DNA of 13,812 nucleotides, from NCBI GenBank assembly GCA_003648245.1, contig QMOO01000010.1, forward strand, positions 1-13,812. Reading direction: 5' to 3'. The translations under genes and the position numbers were made by a program. The notes beneath the pieces were generated by a model that worked only from the letters and a program-made list of their open reading frames with translations, searched no databases and was not told the origin of the DNA. Below, one piece after another: positions 1 to 6,506 of the stretch (the stretch's first letter is position 1; each line of letters begins with the position of its first letter). The stretch comes from Caldisericota bacterium. Lineage in GTDB: Bacteria; Caldisericota; Caldisericia; B22-G15.

Positions 1-2
1 AT

Positions 3-128
3 CCTGTGTTCTCTTTATACTTCTTATATTTATTAAATTCTGCATTATTTATAATTTCAAATACACTAATAAAGATTCTTTTGTTGGTAGTTTCTATACA
101 TTTAACTAATTTTGCTTATATATTTTAG
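3..128 (+). CDS. Possible C-terminal end of an upstream membrane-protein gene (partial)
   Basis: The first 137 bases hold no complete gene. Two forward frames are open from the window edge. One runs to a TAG at 126-128 (41 codons, with stretches such as LYFLYLLNSALF and ILLLVV). The other runs from base 2 to a TAA at 107-109 (35 codons, also hydrophobic). Either could be the last transmembrane part of an upstream gene in the same operon as the peptide gene at 138. AT-rich DNA gives hydrophobic translations in several frames, so this may also be plain intergenic DNA. A loose promoter-like pair (TTGTTG at 81-86, TAACTA at 103-108) exists, but it is too weak to call. Confidence 0.25.
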   Translation, partial: PVFSLYFLYLLNSALFIISNTLIKILLLVVSIHLTNFAYIF

Positions 129-137
129 GAGGTGTGA

Positions 138-332
138 ATGGAGAGATATGAATCTCCAACAATTGAACCTGTAGGTGGTGGAGAAGCAGATCCAAAGAGT
201 GTTGTACCTATTGTAGTTGTAGCGATATTTCTGGTGAGTACGTTATATGTAGCTGCTGGAGCTATAGCTGTAGAAAGTGTAAGTTACTTACATTTAGCAA
301 ACTCTGCTTATCAATACTCTAACACACCTTAG
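138..332 (+). CDS. Small hydrophobic peptide, putative RiPP/bacteriocin-like precursor
   Basis: This gene encodes 64 residues and is preceded by a full Shine-Dalgarno AGGAGGT at 127-133, five bases from the ATG, so it is very probably translated. The N-terminus is polar (MERYESPTIEPVGGGEADPK) with a Y-x-x-P motif at residues 4-7 and a glycine run at 13-15. Residues 22-48 form one strongly hydrophobic, Val/Ala/Ile-rich segment. The tail is polar and aromatic (SYLHLANSAYQY, ending SNTP). A Y-x-x-P motif followed by a glycine occurs in leaders of some ribosomal peptide precursors, such as lasso peptides. The core here is unlike a lasso core and contains no cysteine. Its stop overlaps the ribosome binding site of an SdpI-family gene. 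That context suggests a membrane-active peptide and its immunity protein, which is inference. It could instead be a simple single-pass membrane peptide. Confidence 0.75.
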   Translation: MERYESPTIEPVGGGEADPKSVVPIVVVAIFLVSTLYVAAGAIAVESVSYLHLANSAYQYSNTP

Positions 333-343
333 TGGAGGGAAAA

Positions 344-1018
344 ATGAAAGATTTGATTGCCTGTTTAATTCCAGCAATAATAATAACCTCACTCTCACCT
401 CTTATGTTCTTTGTTAAAAAGAATTTCTTTGTTGGTTTTAGAACAGAGGAAACACTCTCAGATGAGGTAGTGTGGAAAAAATCAAATAGGTTTGCAGGTT
501 TTATTTTTCTAATAGTGGGCGGATTCCTTATTTTTATGTCAATAGTTTCATATCTTCTAAAATTCAGGTTATGGTTCAAATTTTATCCAGCGTTTTTCCT
601 TGCTGCTATAGGAATAGGATTGATTATAAGTATAATCTACTCTAAAAAAGTGGCAAGAGAAAGGAAAGGCGTTTCTAAAACATTTACAATAACAAATCCT
701 CTCATCATCTTAATTTTAGTAATTTCATTGGCAACTTTAATTACAGGAGCAATCATGCCATTTATTCCACAAAATAGTTTTATAGGAATAAGAACTTCAA
801 GAACGCTTAACAACCCAATTCTGTGGAGAAAAGTAAATACAGTGGGAGGTATCGGATTTGTAGTTATTGGTTTAGCTTTCTCCTTTATCTTTTATAGAAT
901 CCTTAAGATAGTGGATAAAGAGAAAAGGACAAAGGAGTTTTCAAGATCTATTATAATGTTTATCGTGATAACTTCTGTCTGGGTCATTTTCTCTATCTTC
1001 CTTCCTTACATCCTTTAA
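344..1018 (+). CDS. Tandem-domain SdpI/YfhL-family membrane protein (putative immunity protein)
   Basis: The product has 224 residues with about six predicted membrane helices (roughly 5-23, 51-69, 82-98, 118-140, 167-185 and 203-221). The SdpI-family signature appears twice. The first copy has GFRT at 31-34, W44 and N48. The second has GIRT at 148-151, W161 and N165. Each copy ends in a Gly-rich helix. Bacillus subtilis SdpI, which protects cells from the SdpC toxin and takes part in signalling, has one such motif after a DUF1648 half; here the SdpI half seems duplicated and DUF1648 is absent. I chose ATG 344 because GGAGGG at 334-339 sits just upstream. A GTG at 332 in frame overlaps the preceding stop but lacks a site of its own. 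Location after a small hydrophobic peptide gene supports an immunity role. The family call is firm, the function inferred. Confidence 0.82.
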   Translation: MKDLIACLIPAIIITSLSPLMFFVKKNFFVGFRTEETLSDEVVWKKSNRFAGFIFLIVGGFLIFMSIVSYLLKFRLWFKFYPAFFLAAIGIGLIISIIYSKKVARERKGVSKTFTITNPLIILILVISLATLITGAIMPFIPQNSFIGIRTSRTLNNPILWRKVNTVGGIGFVVIGLAFSFIFYRILKIVDKEKRTKEFSRSIIMFIVITSVWVIFSIFLPYIL

Positions 1019-1034
1019 TTAATAGGAGGTGTGG

Positions 1035-1559
1035 ATGGAAGAAATTGTATTCTATCCAAAGTTTAGCATTTGGGCTTATGCAACTCTCATTGGAATAGAG
1101 ATTGGTGCATTAATATTATTTATATTCACTATTTATCCAATTTTTAAATATCGAAATCTTAAAGGACTATCAGGATTAATAGTCACTGCTCTTTTAATGG
1201 TTATAATCATGATTATATTCGGATACCTTCTTGTGATTTACAGATCAATGAGGTATGAATTTAGAGAAGATGGACTACACCTTATATGCGGAGGGTACCA
1301 TGATGTAATTAAGTATGAGGATATAGAGAGTTGGGAGAAGAAAAATCTTGTCTTTAATCCTTTGGCGAGTAAGAGATTTCCCGGTTTTTCTTTGGGAAAT
1401 GTTTACTATTCAGATGAAGGTATGGTTAGAATGTATGCAACAAGTGCAGGAAGCAATGTTTTACTTATTAAAACGAAGAAGAGGAAGTATGGAGTAACTC
1501 CAGATCCAAAGGATGAGGAAAAGTTTATAAAAGAGCTCGAAAAGAAGGTCAAAAACTGA
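1035..1559 (+). CDS. Membrane protein with C-terminal bacterial PH-like domain (bPH_5 type)
   Basis: The product has 174 residues. Two membrane helices lie at about 12-36 and 45-68. They are followed by a cytosolic-type beta-rich domain (about 70-173) with the pattern seen in bacterial PH-like domains of the PF10882 kind: YEFREDGLHL at 74-83, IKYEDIESWE at 92-101, VLLIKTKKRKYGV at 142-154 and a C-terminal helix DEEKFIKELEKK. The start is ATG 1035, five bases after AGGAGG (1024-1029). A GTG at 1029 in the same frame lies inside that site and is rejected. It follows the SdpI-like gene by 16 bases, so the two are probably co-transcribed. Its exact role is unknown. Plausible roles are an accessory of the immunity or sensing function, or a membrane stress protein. 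The domain assignment is by eye. Confidence 0.75.
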   Translation: MEEIVFYPKFSIWAYATLIGIEIGALILFIFTIYPIFKYRNLKGLSGLIVTALLMVIIMIIFGYLLVIYRSMRYEFREDGLHLICGGYHDVIKYEDIESWEKKNLVFNPLASKRFPGFSLGNVYYSDEGMVRMYATSAGSNVLLIKTKKRKYGVTPDPKDEEKFIKELEKKVKN

Positions 1560-1685
1560 ATGAAAAGCCTCAGAATCGCATTGAAATACTTAGCAAAAAT
1601 AATGCATATATATGAGTTTGGATTTGGTGGGTATGTTGTGGACTTATACAATTACTTGACAAAAGGTAATTTTTTATTAGAATAA
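1560..1685 (+). CDS. Possible 41-residue small protein
   Basis: An ATG abuts the stop of the PH-like gene (TGAATG, 1557-1562) and opens 41 codons ending at TAA 1683-1685. The translation begins MKSLRIALKYLAKIMHIYEF and continues with FGFGGYVVDLYNYLTKG. It looks protein-like, with a basic amphipathic N-terminal half and an aromatic, Gly-containing second half. AGAAGG at 1543-1548 could serve as a somewhat distant ribosome binding site, or translation could be coupled to the upstream stop. Against it, the 3' part overlaps the tRNA promoter, and I recognise no family. It may be a real short peptide, a gene remnant or chance. Confidence 0.3.
   Translation: MKSLRIALKYLAKIMHIYEFGFGGYVVDLYNYLTKGNFLLE
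1656..1683 (+). promoter_or_regulatory. Sigma-70-type promoter of the tRNA cluster
   Basis: TTGACA at 1656-1661 is a perfect -35 box. TAGAAT at 1678-1683 matches five of six bases of the -10 consensus, with a 16-base spacer that is very AT-rich. The expected start point is around 1690, only a few bases before the first tRNA at 1693. This is the strongest promoter-like sequence I can see in the window. It probably drives the four tRNAs and hppA, possibly also rho and genes beyond it. Confidence 0.8.
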
Positions 1686-1692
1686 TATAGCA

Positions 1693-1767
1693 GGGCGAAT
1701 GGCTCAGTGGTAGAGCACTTGCTTCACAAGCAAGGGGTCACAGGTTCGAATCCTGTTTCGCCCACCA
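1693..1767 (+). tRNA. tRNA-Val (anticodon CAC)
   Basis: This is a complete cloverleaf. The acceptor stem is GGGCGAA with TTCGCCC. The D-arm is GCTC/GAGC. The anticodon stem CTTGC/GCAAG encloses the loop TTCACAA, giving anticodon CAC, which reads GUG. The T-arm is ACAGG TTCGAAT CCTGT. Discriminator A1764 is followed by an encoded CCA. It is the first gene after the promoter at 1656. Confidence 0.96.
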
Positions 1768-1785
1768 CTGAGCAAATATTTACGC

Positions 1786-1862
1786 GGGGTCGTGGTGTAG
1801 TGGTCTAACACGCCAGCCTGTCACGCTGGAGATCGCGGGTTCGAATCCCGTCGATCCCGCCA
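1786..1862 (+). tRNA. tRNA-Asp (anticodon GTC)
   Basis: The acceptor stem is GGGGTCG with CGATCCC. The anticodon stem CCAGC/GCTGG encloses the loop CTGTCAC, giving anticodon GTC. The T-loop is TTCGAAT. Discriminator G1859, as expected for tRNA-Asp, is followed by an encoded CCA at 1860-1862. Another register of the acceptor pairing starts at 1784, but it leaves no proper discriminator and CCA. Only one base separates this tRNA from the next one. Confidence 0.95.
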
Positions 1863-1863
1863 T

Positions 1864-1938
1864 GCGGGAGTAGCTCAGAGGTAGAGCACCACCTTGCCAA
1901 GGTGGCTGCCGCGGGTTCGAATCCCGTCTCCCGCTCCA
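1864..1938 (+). tRNA. tRNA-Gly (anticodon GCC)
   Basis: The acceptor stem is GCGGGAG with CTCCCGC. The anticodon stem CCACC/GGTGG encloses the loop TTGCCAA, giving anticodon GCC, which reads GGC and GGU. The T-arm is CGGG TTCGAAT CCCG. Discriminator T1935 precedes an encoded CCA. It starts one base after tRNA-Asp. Confidence 0.96.
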
Positions 1939-1957
1939 GAAGCCTCTTCCCAATTTT

Positions 1958-2032
1958 GCCAGCGTAGCTCAGAGGTAGAGCAACTGATTCGTAATCAGTT
2001 GGTCGCCCGTTCGAGTCGGGCCGCTGGCTCCA
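1958..2032 (+). tRNA. tRNA-Thr (anticodon CGT)
   Basis: The acceptor stem is GCCAGCG with CGCTGGC. The anticodon stem ACTGA/TCAGT encloses the loop TTCGTAA, giving anticodon CGT, which reads ACG. The T-arm is GCCCG TTCGAGT CGGGC. Discriminator T2029 precedes an encoded CCA at 2030-2032. It is the last tRNA of the cluster. The hppA ribosome binding site begins five bases later, with no terminator between. Confidence 0.96.
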
Positions 2033-2049
2033 GAACTAAGGAGGATAAT

Positions 2050-4059
2050 ATGAGTTCACTTATTTATCCATTTTCTGCTGCTATTATTGGGGTTGTTTTT
2101 GCAGTTCTTCTCATCTGGGAAGTGCTAAGAAACCCTGAAGGGACACAGGAAATGAAAAAGATTTCCATAGCTATTAGAAAGGGGGCATCTGCTTTTCTTG
2201 TAAGAGAATGGAAAGTAATGGGCGTAATAGTTTTCATCTTTGCTGTAATTGTAGGTATTCTCATCCATCCATGGGTTGCGGTTTCCTATATATTTGGAAC
2301 ATTTCTCTCTGCTTTCTCTGGTTTTGTAGGAATGACAGTTGCTACCCGGGCAAATGTAAGAACAACAAACGCAGCAAGGCATTCTGCTGGAAAAGCTATT
2401 GATGTAGCTTTCTCCGGTGGTGCAGTTATGGGTATAACTGTATCATCTTTAGGAATCTTGGGGTTAGTTATAGTATATTTTATTGGTGCAAGTTTCATTA
2501 AAACTACGAGTGTTCTTTCATTGATCACTGGCTATTCAATGGGTGCAAGCTTTGTTGCACTGTTTGCAAGAGTGGGTGGGGGAATATTCACCAAGGCTGC
2601 AGATGTTGGGGCAGACCTTGTAGGAAAAGTTGAAGCAGGAATCCCTGAGGATGATCCAAGAAATCCGGCAACTATAGCAGATAATGTAGGTGATAATGTT
2701 GGCGATGTGGCTGGAATGGGAGCAGACCTGTATGAATCATATGTAGGTGCAACGGTCTCCTCAATAGTTATTGCCTATGCATTATCAAAAACAGCTCCCT
2801 TCGGAGAAAAAGGAATATTCTATCCATTAATTCTTGTAGCAATAGGTCTCATATCTTCTATTATTGGAGTTCTCTACGTGAAATTCTCATCAAAGCTTGG
2901 AACAAATATAACTCCTCAATATGCTTTAAGGGGAGGAACATTCTTCACAGCAATACTATTTACAATTGCAGGTTATATTGTTACTAATGTGTATCTTGGA
3001 AGTCTTGAGCCTTTCTATGCCACTTTTCTTGGACTTATAAGTGGTGTAGCCATAGGCCTAATTACAGAATATTATACAGGTGGAAATCCAATAAAAAGAA
3101 TTGCAAAGGCTTCTACTACAGGTACAGCTACAAATATATTAGCTGGAATATCAGTAGGGATGGAAAGTACAATATTTCCCATTCTTATACTTGCTCTCTC
3201 CATATGGGGAGCTTATAGATTTGCAGGAATATATGGAATAGCTCTTGCAGGTTTAGGTATGCTTTCGACATTGGGAATGTCACTATCAGTTGATGCATAT
3301 GGTCCTATTGCAGATAACGCGGGTGGAATTGCAGAGATGAGCCATCAAGATCCAAAGGTAAGAGAAATTACAGACTCCCTTGATGCCTTTGGAAACACAA
3401 CAGCAGCAATGGGGAAAGGTTTTGCCATTGGATCAGCTGTTCTAACCGCACTTGCTCTCTTTGTTGCCTACGCCCAAACTGCAAAATTATCCATAATAAG
3501 TATTTTAAGTCCAAATGTTGTTGCAGCAATGTTTATAGGTGGAATGCTTCCATATCTTTTTTCAAGTTACGCTCTCTCGGCTGTGGAAAAAGCAGCACAT
3601 AAAATGGTAGAGGAGGTTAGAAGACAATTCAAGGAAATTCCGGGAATAATGGAAGGAAAAGCTGAACCAGAATACGAAAAATGTGTTGATATTTCCACAC
3701 AGGGAGCTTTAAAGGAAATGATTATACCATCTCTTATAACAATAGCCTCTCCTTTTATAATGGTGTTCCTCTTTGGCAAAGATGGTTTAGGTGGTTTCCT
3801 TGCAGGAGCACTTGTCAGTGGAGCGCTTCTTGCAATATTTATGGCAAATGCCGGTGGTTCATGGGATAACGCGAAGAAACTTATAGAGAGGGGACTCTTT
3901 GGTGGAAAGGGTTCTCCTGCCCATAAGGCCGCAGTGGCAGGAGATACAGTGGGTGATCCATTCAAAGATACTGCTGGACCTTCCATAAACATACTATTAA
4001 AACTGATGAGTATTATATCCCTGGTATTCTTACCGTTTTTCCTCAGATTTTTACATTAA
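2050..4059 (+). CDS. hppA: Membrane-bound K+-dependent ion-pumping pyrophosphatase
   Basis: The 669-residue integral membrane protein hydrolyses pyrophosphate and pumps H+ and/or Na+ across the membrane. The substrate- and Mg-binding signature is clear: DVGADLVGKVEAGIPEDDP at 185-203, DNVGDNVGDVAGMGADLYES at 211-230 with a gate-region Glu229, DNAGGIAEM at 422-430, and the C-terminal motifs GSWDNAKK (603-610) and GDTVGDPFKDTAGPSIN (631-647). At the GNTTAA motif (448-453), Ala452 stands where K+-independent enzymes carry Lys, which marks the K+-dependent subfamily. H+ versus Na+ specificity cannot be settled by eye. ATG 2050 follows AAGGAGG at 2038-2044. A longer in-frame start would run through two tRNA genes and is rejected. 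Hydrophobic segments recur throughout, consistent with about 16 helices. It may be transcribed from the tRNA promoter. Confidence 0.97.
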   Translation: MSSLIYPFSAAIIGVVFAVLLIWEVLRNPEGTQEMKKISIAIRKGASAFLVREWKVMGVIVFIFAVIVGILIHPWVAVSYIFGTFLSAFSGFVGMTVATRANVRTTNAARHSAGKAIDVAFSGGAVMGITVSSLGILGLVIVYFIGASFIKTTSVLSLITGYSMGASFVALFARVGGGIFTKAADVGADLVGKVEAGIPEDDPRNPATIADNVGDNVGDVAGMGADLYESYVGATVSSIVIAYALSKTAPFGEKGIFYPLILVAIGLISSIIGVLYVKFSSKLGTNITPQYALRGGTFFTAILFTIAGYIVTNVYLGSLEPFYATFLGLISGVAIGLITEYYTGGNPIKRIAKASTTGTATNILAGISVGMESTIFPILILALSIWGAYRFAGIYGIALAGLGMLSTLGMSLSVDAYGPIADNAGGIAEMSHQDPKVREITDSLDAFGNTTAAMGKGFAIGSAVLTALALFVAYAQTAKLSIISILSPNVVAAMFIGGMLPYLFSSYALSAVEKAAHKMVEEVRRQFKEIPGIMEGKAEPEYEKCVDISTQGALKEMIIPSLITIASPFIMVFLFGKDGLGGFLAGALVSGALLAIFMANAGGSWDNAKKLIERGLFGGKGSPAHKAAVAGDTVGDPFKDTAGPSINILLKLMSIISLVFLPFFLRFLH

Positions 4060-4088
4060 TTTGAAATTTAAATTGGAGGTATAAAAGA

Positions 4089-5432
4089 ATGAGAGAAGAA
4101 GAATTAAAGAAAAAAACTATGAAAGAACTCTACAAAATTTCTCAGGATCTAAAAGTTAAGAATTACTCTCATTATAGAAAAAATGAATTGATAAAAAAGA
4201 TCCTGGAGAAAATGAGTGAGTCAGAGGCAGGTAAAGATGAGACAAAAAAAGAGAATGCAGTTAAAGTAGAGGTTAAACCTGAAAGAAAAAGCGATTATTT
4301 TCCCTACATACCAAAGGAAGAACAATATATAGCAAAAGGGATACTTGAAATTCTTCCCGAGGGTTATGGGTTTTTAAGAACAAAGTACACACCATCTTCC
4401 TCAGACATATATGTTGCTCCCTCACAGATAAAGAGGTTTAATCTAAGAGTTGGAGATGAAATTGAAGGCTGGGTAAGGAAACCACCAGAAAAGGATAAAT
4501 ACCCGGCACTTTTAAAAATCATATCTATAAATGGTCTCCTTCCTGAACAGGCAAGGAGAAGACCCGTATTTGAAACTCTAACACCAATATTCCCTAATGA
4601 GAGGATAAGACTTGAAACACCCAATGGAGATTTAGCCATAAGACTTATTGAATTAATAGCACCGCTTGGAAAGGGTCAAAGAGGATTAATCGTTTCCCCA
4701 CCAAAAGCTGGTAAGACAACTCTTATGAAGAAAATAGCTCACTCTGTAGAAACAAACCACCCTGAGATAAAACTTATGGTACTCCTTGTAGACGAAAGAC
4801 CAGAAGAGGTAACAGACATGGAGAGATCCGTTAAGGGAGAAGTGATAGCATCAACCTTTGATCTTCCACCAGAAAACCATGTGAGAGTTACAGAACTTGT
4901 GCTTGAAAGAGCAAAAAGACTTGTTGAGATGGGACACGATGTCATGATTCTCCTCGATGGAATAACGAGACTTACAAGGGCATATAATTTAATAACTCAA
5001 CCTTCTGGAAGAACCCTATCTGGAGGACTTGATCCTGCTGCAATACGTGGACCAAAAAAGTTTCTTGGTGCTGCAAGAAATATTGAAGAGGGTGGAAGCC
5101 TCACAGTACTTGCAACGGCTCTTATAGAAACTGGAAGTAAGATGGACGAAGTAATCTATGAGGAATTCAAAGGAACAGGTAACATGGAACTCGTTCTCGA
5201 TAGAAGAATTGCTGAAAGAAGAGTCTTCCCGGCAATAGATGTAAAGAAATCTGGAACAAGAAGAGAGGAACTTCTATATGATCCAGAAGAATACAGGAGA
5301 ATATGGGTCTTAAGAAAAGTACTTGCTAATGCAGATACCTTTGAGGCACTTCAAAAGCTTGCAGACATGCTTATAAAAACTAAAAGCAACAAAGAATTTC
5401 TAAATACAATCGTGCCCGAGGAGGAATCTTAA
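4089..5432 (+). CDS. rho: Transcription termination factor Rho
   Basis: The product has 447 residues and forms the hexameric RNA-dependent ATPase that ends transcription. Residues 1-42 are the Rho N-terminal helical domain. Residues 43-67 are a short charged linker. The cold-shock-like primary RNA-binding domain lies at about 77-150 with RNP1-like GYGFLR (92-97). The ATPase core has Walker [10 protein letters not shown] (203-211), Walker B VMILLD (285-290), the Q-loop region [12 protein letters not shown] (307-318) and the R-loop region [18 protein letters not shown] (348-365), all intact. It is slightly longer than the Escherichia coli protein (419). A strong site TTGGAGGT (4073-4080) precedes ATG 4089. 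It starts 29 bases after hppA and overlaps tdk by one base. In Firmicutes rpmE often follows rho; here it does not. Confidence 0.98.
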   Translation: MREEELKKKTMKELYKISQDLKVKNYSHYRKNELIKKILEKMSESEAGKDETKKENAVKVEVKPERKSDYFPYIPKEEQYIAKGILEILPEGYGFLRTKYTPSSSDIYVAPSQIKRFNLRVGDEIEGWVRKPPEKDKYPALLKIISINGLLPEQARRRPVFETLTPIFPNERIRLETPNGDLAIRLIELIAPLGKGQRGLIVSPPKAGKTTLMKKIAHSVETNHPEIKLMVLLVDERPEEVTDMERSVKGEVIASTFDLPPENHVRVTELVLERAKRLVEMGHDVMILLDGITRLTRAYNLITQPSGRTLSGGLDPAAIRGPKKFLGAARNIEEGGSLTVLATALIETGSKMDEVIYEEFKGTGNMELVLDRRIAERRVFPAIDVKKSGTRREELLYDPEEYRRIWVLRKVLANADTFEALQKLADMLIKTKSNKEFLNTIVPEEES

Positions 5433-6025
5433 TGAAAAAGGGGTGGATTGAAGTAATTGCTGGATGTATGTTCTCGGGTAAGAGCGAAGAACTTATAAGA
5501 AGGGTGAGAAGAGCGAAAATTGCAAGGCAAAAAGTTCAGGTCTTTAAATCTTCCCTTGATACCAGATACGATGAAGCAAAGGTAGTTTCTCATTCAGGAG
5601 CAAAGGTTGAAGCAATAAGTGTTGATCATCCAGAAGAAATAATCGCAAAGATAGATGATGATACGCAGGTTGTAGCAATTGATGAAGCACAGTTCTTTTC
5701 TGAAAAAATTGTAGATGTAATTGAGTTTTTAGCTGATAGAGGAATTAGAGTCATAGTGGCAGGTCTTGATCTTGATTTCAGAGGAGAACCATTTGGACCA
5801 ATGCCAGCACTTCTTGCCAGAGCTGAAAAGGTTGATAAATTGACAGCTATATGTATGGTGTGTGGTGAAGAAGCAACAAGAACTCAGAGAATAATAGACG
5901 GAAAACCAGCATCCTATTATGACCCTATTGTTGTGATAGGAGCGCAGGAGAAGTATGAGGCAAGATGTAGAAGACATCACATAGTGCCAGATAAACCTGA
6001 TATTATACAGAGAGAAAGGAAATAA
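5432..6025 (+). CDS. tdk: Thymidine kinase
   Basis: The 197-residue cytosolic salvage enzyme (type II TK family) phosphorylates thymidine with ATP to dTMP. The P-loop GCMFSGKSE lies at 11-19. The catalytic Glu is in DEAQFF (84-89, E85). [14 protein letters not shown] (111-124) is the usual substrate and lid region. The structural zinc site is formed by C141 and C144 (CMVC) with C179 and H182 (CRRH). Length matches the family (about 190-205). ATG 5432 overlaps the rho stop as TAATG, with GAGGAGG at 5418-5424. Its own stop overlaps another ATG (TAATG at 6023-6027), the start of the frameshifted gene that follows. Confidence 0.97.
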   Translation: MKKGWIEVIAGCMFSGKSEELIRRVRRAKIARQKVQVFKSSLDTRYDEAKVVSHSGAKVEAISVDHPEEIIAKIDDDTQVVAIDEAQFFSEKIVDVIEFLADRGIRVIVAGLDLDFRGEPFGPMPALLARAEKVDKLTAICMVCGEEATRTQRIIDGKPASYYDPIVVIGAQEKYEARCRRHHIVPDKPDIIQRERK

Positions 6026-6506
6026 TGGGGTAGAAGAAAGAATTAGAGAATGGCAAAAACTGATAGAAGAAAAGAATCTCAATGTATTATCATATAAAGA
6101 CTTTATAGAAAAAGGAGAAATTGTAAAAAATCCTTTATTCCTACCTTCACTATTTGAAAATCAATCTGTTGACTGGGAAAAAATAAAGAAAGGAATTGAT
6201 GGAGAAATTTATACAGAGTGTGAAAATCTATTTTATTACATTGTAAAAGGTATAGAAGTAAAGGGTAAGACTCTTCTAATCTATAATTTAGATGTAGAGA
6301 ACGATTATGTCCTGATAGAAAACATTAATTTAAATAGCAAAGAAGTCTTTTACGAAAAGAAAAAACTCTTTACACCCTATGGAGTAAAGGAGTTTCTTAA
6401 ATTTAGAGGTTTCCATGTAAAGGAAATATGGGGAGATACCCCTTCTGGTAAGGTTACCTTTAATACAAAAATACTACTATTAAGGATGGTGAAACATGGG
6501 AATTGA
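6025..6506 (+). CDS. Conserved-looking unknown protein with a one-base frameshift at codon 3
   Basis: The DNA between tdk and prfA is not empty. From 6030 to the TGA at 6504-6506 one frame stays open for 158 codons, but it has no ATG, GTG or TTG near its beginning. The expected start is ATG 6025: it overlaps the tdk stop as TAATG and follows AAAGGA with good spacing. It reads ATG GGG TAG. One extra G, or a -1 slip on the four Gs at 6027-6030, joins it to GTA GAA GAA, giving an intact product of about 160 residues starting [10 protein letters not shown]. The stop overlaps the prfA start by 11 bases, as in a coupled operon. The C-terminal part ([16 protein letters not shown], then VKEIWGD) faintly resembles the end of some class I methyltransferases, but no nucleotide-binding motif is seen. 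Function is unknown. Confidence 0.6.

Noticed and set aside
138..332. Calling the small peptide a lasso peptide or a double-glycine bacteriocin outright
   Set aside because: The Y-x-x-P and Gly run are suggestive, but the hydrophobic core has no lasso-like ring acceptor pattern, and the region before the Gly run does not match the double-glycine leader consensus. No processing gene is in view.
332..343. GTG start for the SdpI-like gene
   Set aside because: It overlaps the previous stop and lies just before the GGAGGG that serves ATG 344. The added residues do not extend any recognisable motif.
1029..1034. GTG start for the PH-like gene
   Set aside because: The GTG overlaps the AGGAGGT ribosome binding site that serves ATG 1035.
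1894..2049. An in-frame upstream extension of hppA
   Set aside because: It would translate through tRNA-Gly and tRNA-Thr. ATG 2050 has a strong Shine-Dalgarno site and begins a normal HppA N-terminus.
3567..3992. Antisense open frame opposite the end of hppA (about 141 codons)
   Set aside because: It is a mirror of a strongly conserved coding region, has no family features, and its composition follows from the hppA codons.
4060..4088. AT-rich palindrome (AATTTAAATT) between hppA and rho as a terminator
   Set aside because: There is no GC stem and no T-run after it. It is too weak to be an intrinsic terminator.
5729..6082. Antisense open frame opposite the end of tdk (about 117 codons)
   Set aside because: Its translation is Ser/Phe/His/Cys-rich and shows no family. 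The sense strand here is clearly tdk followed by the frameshifted gene.
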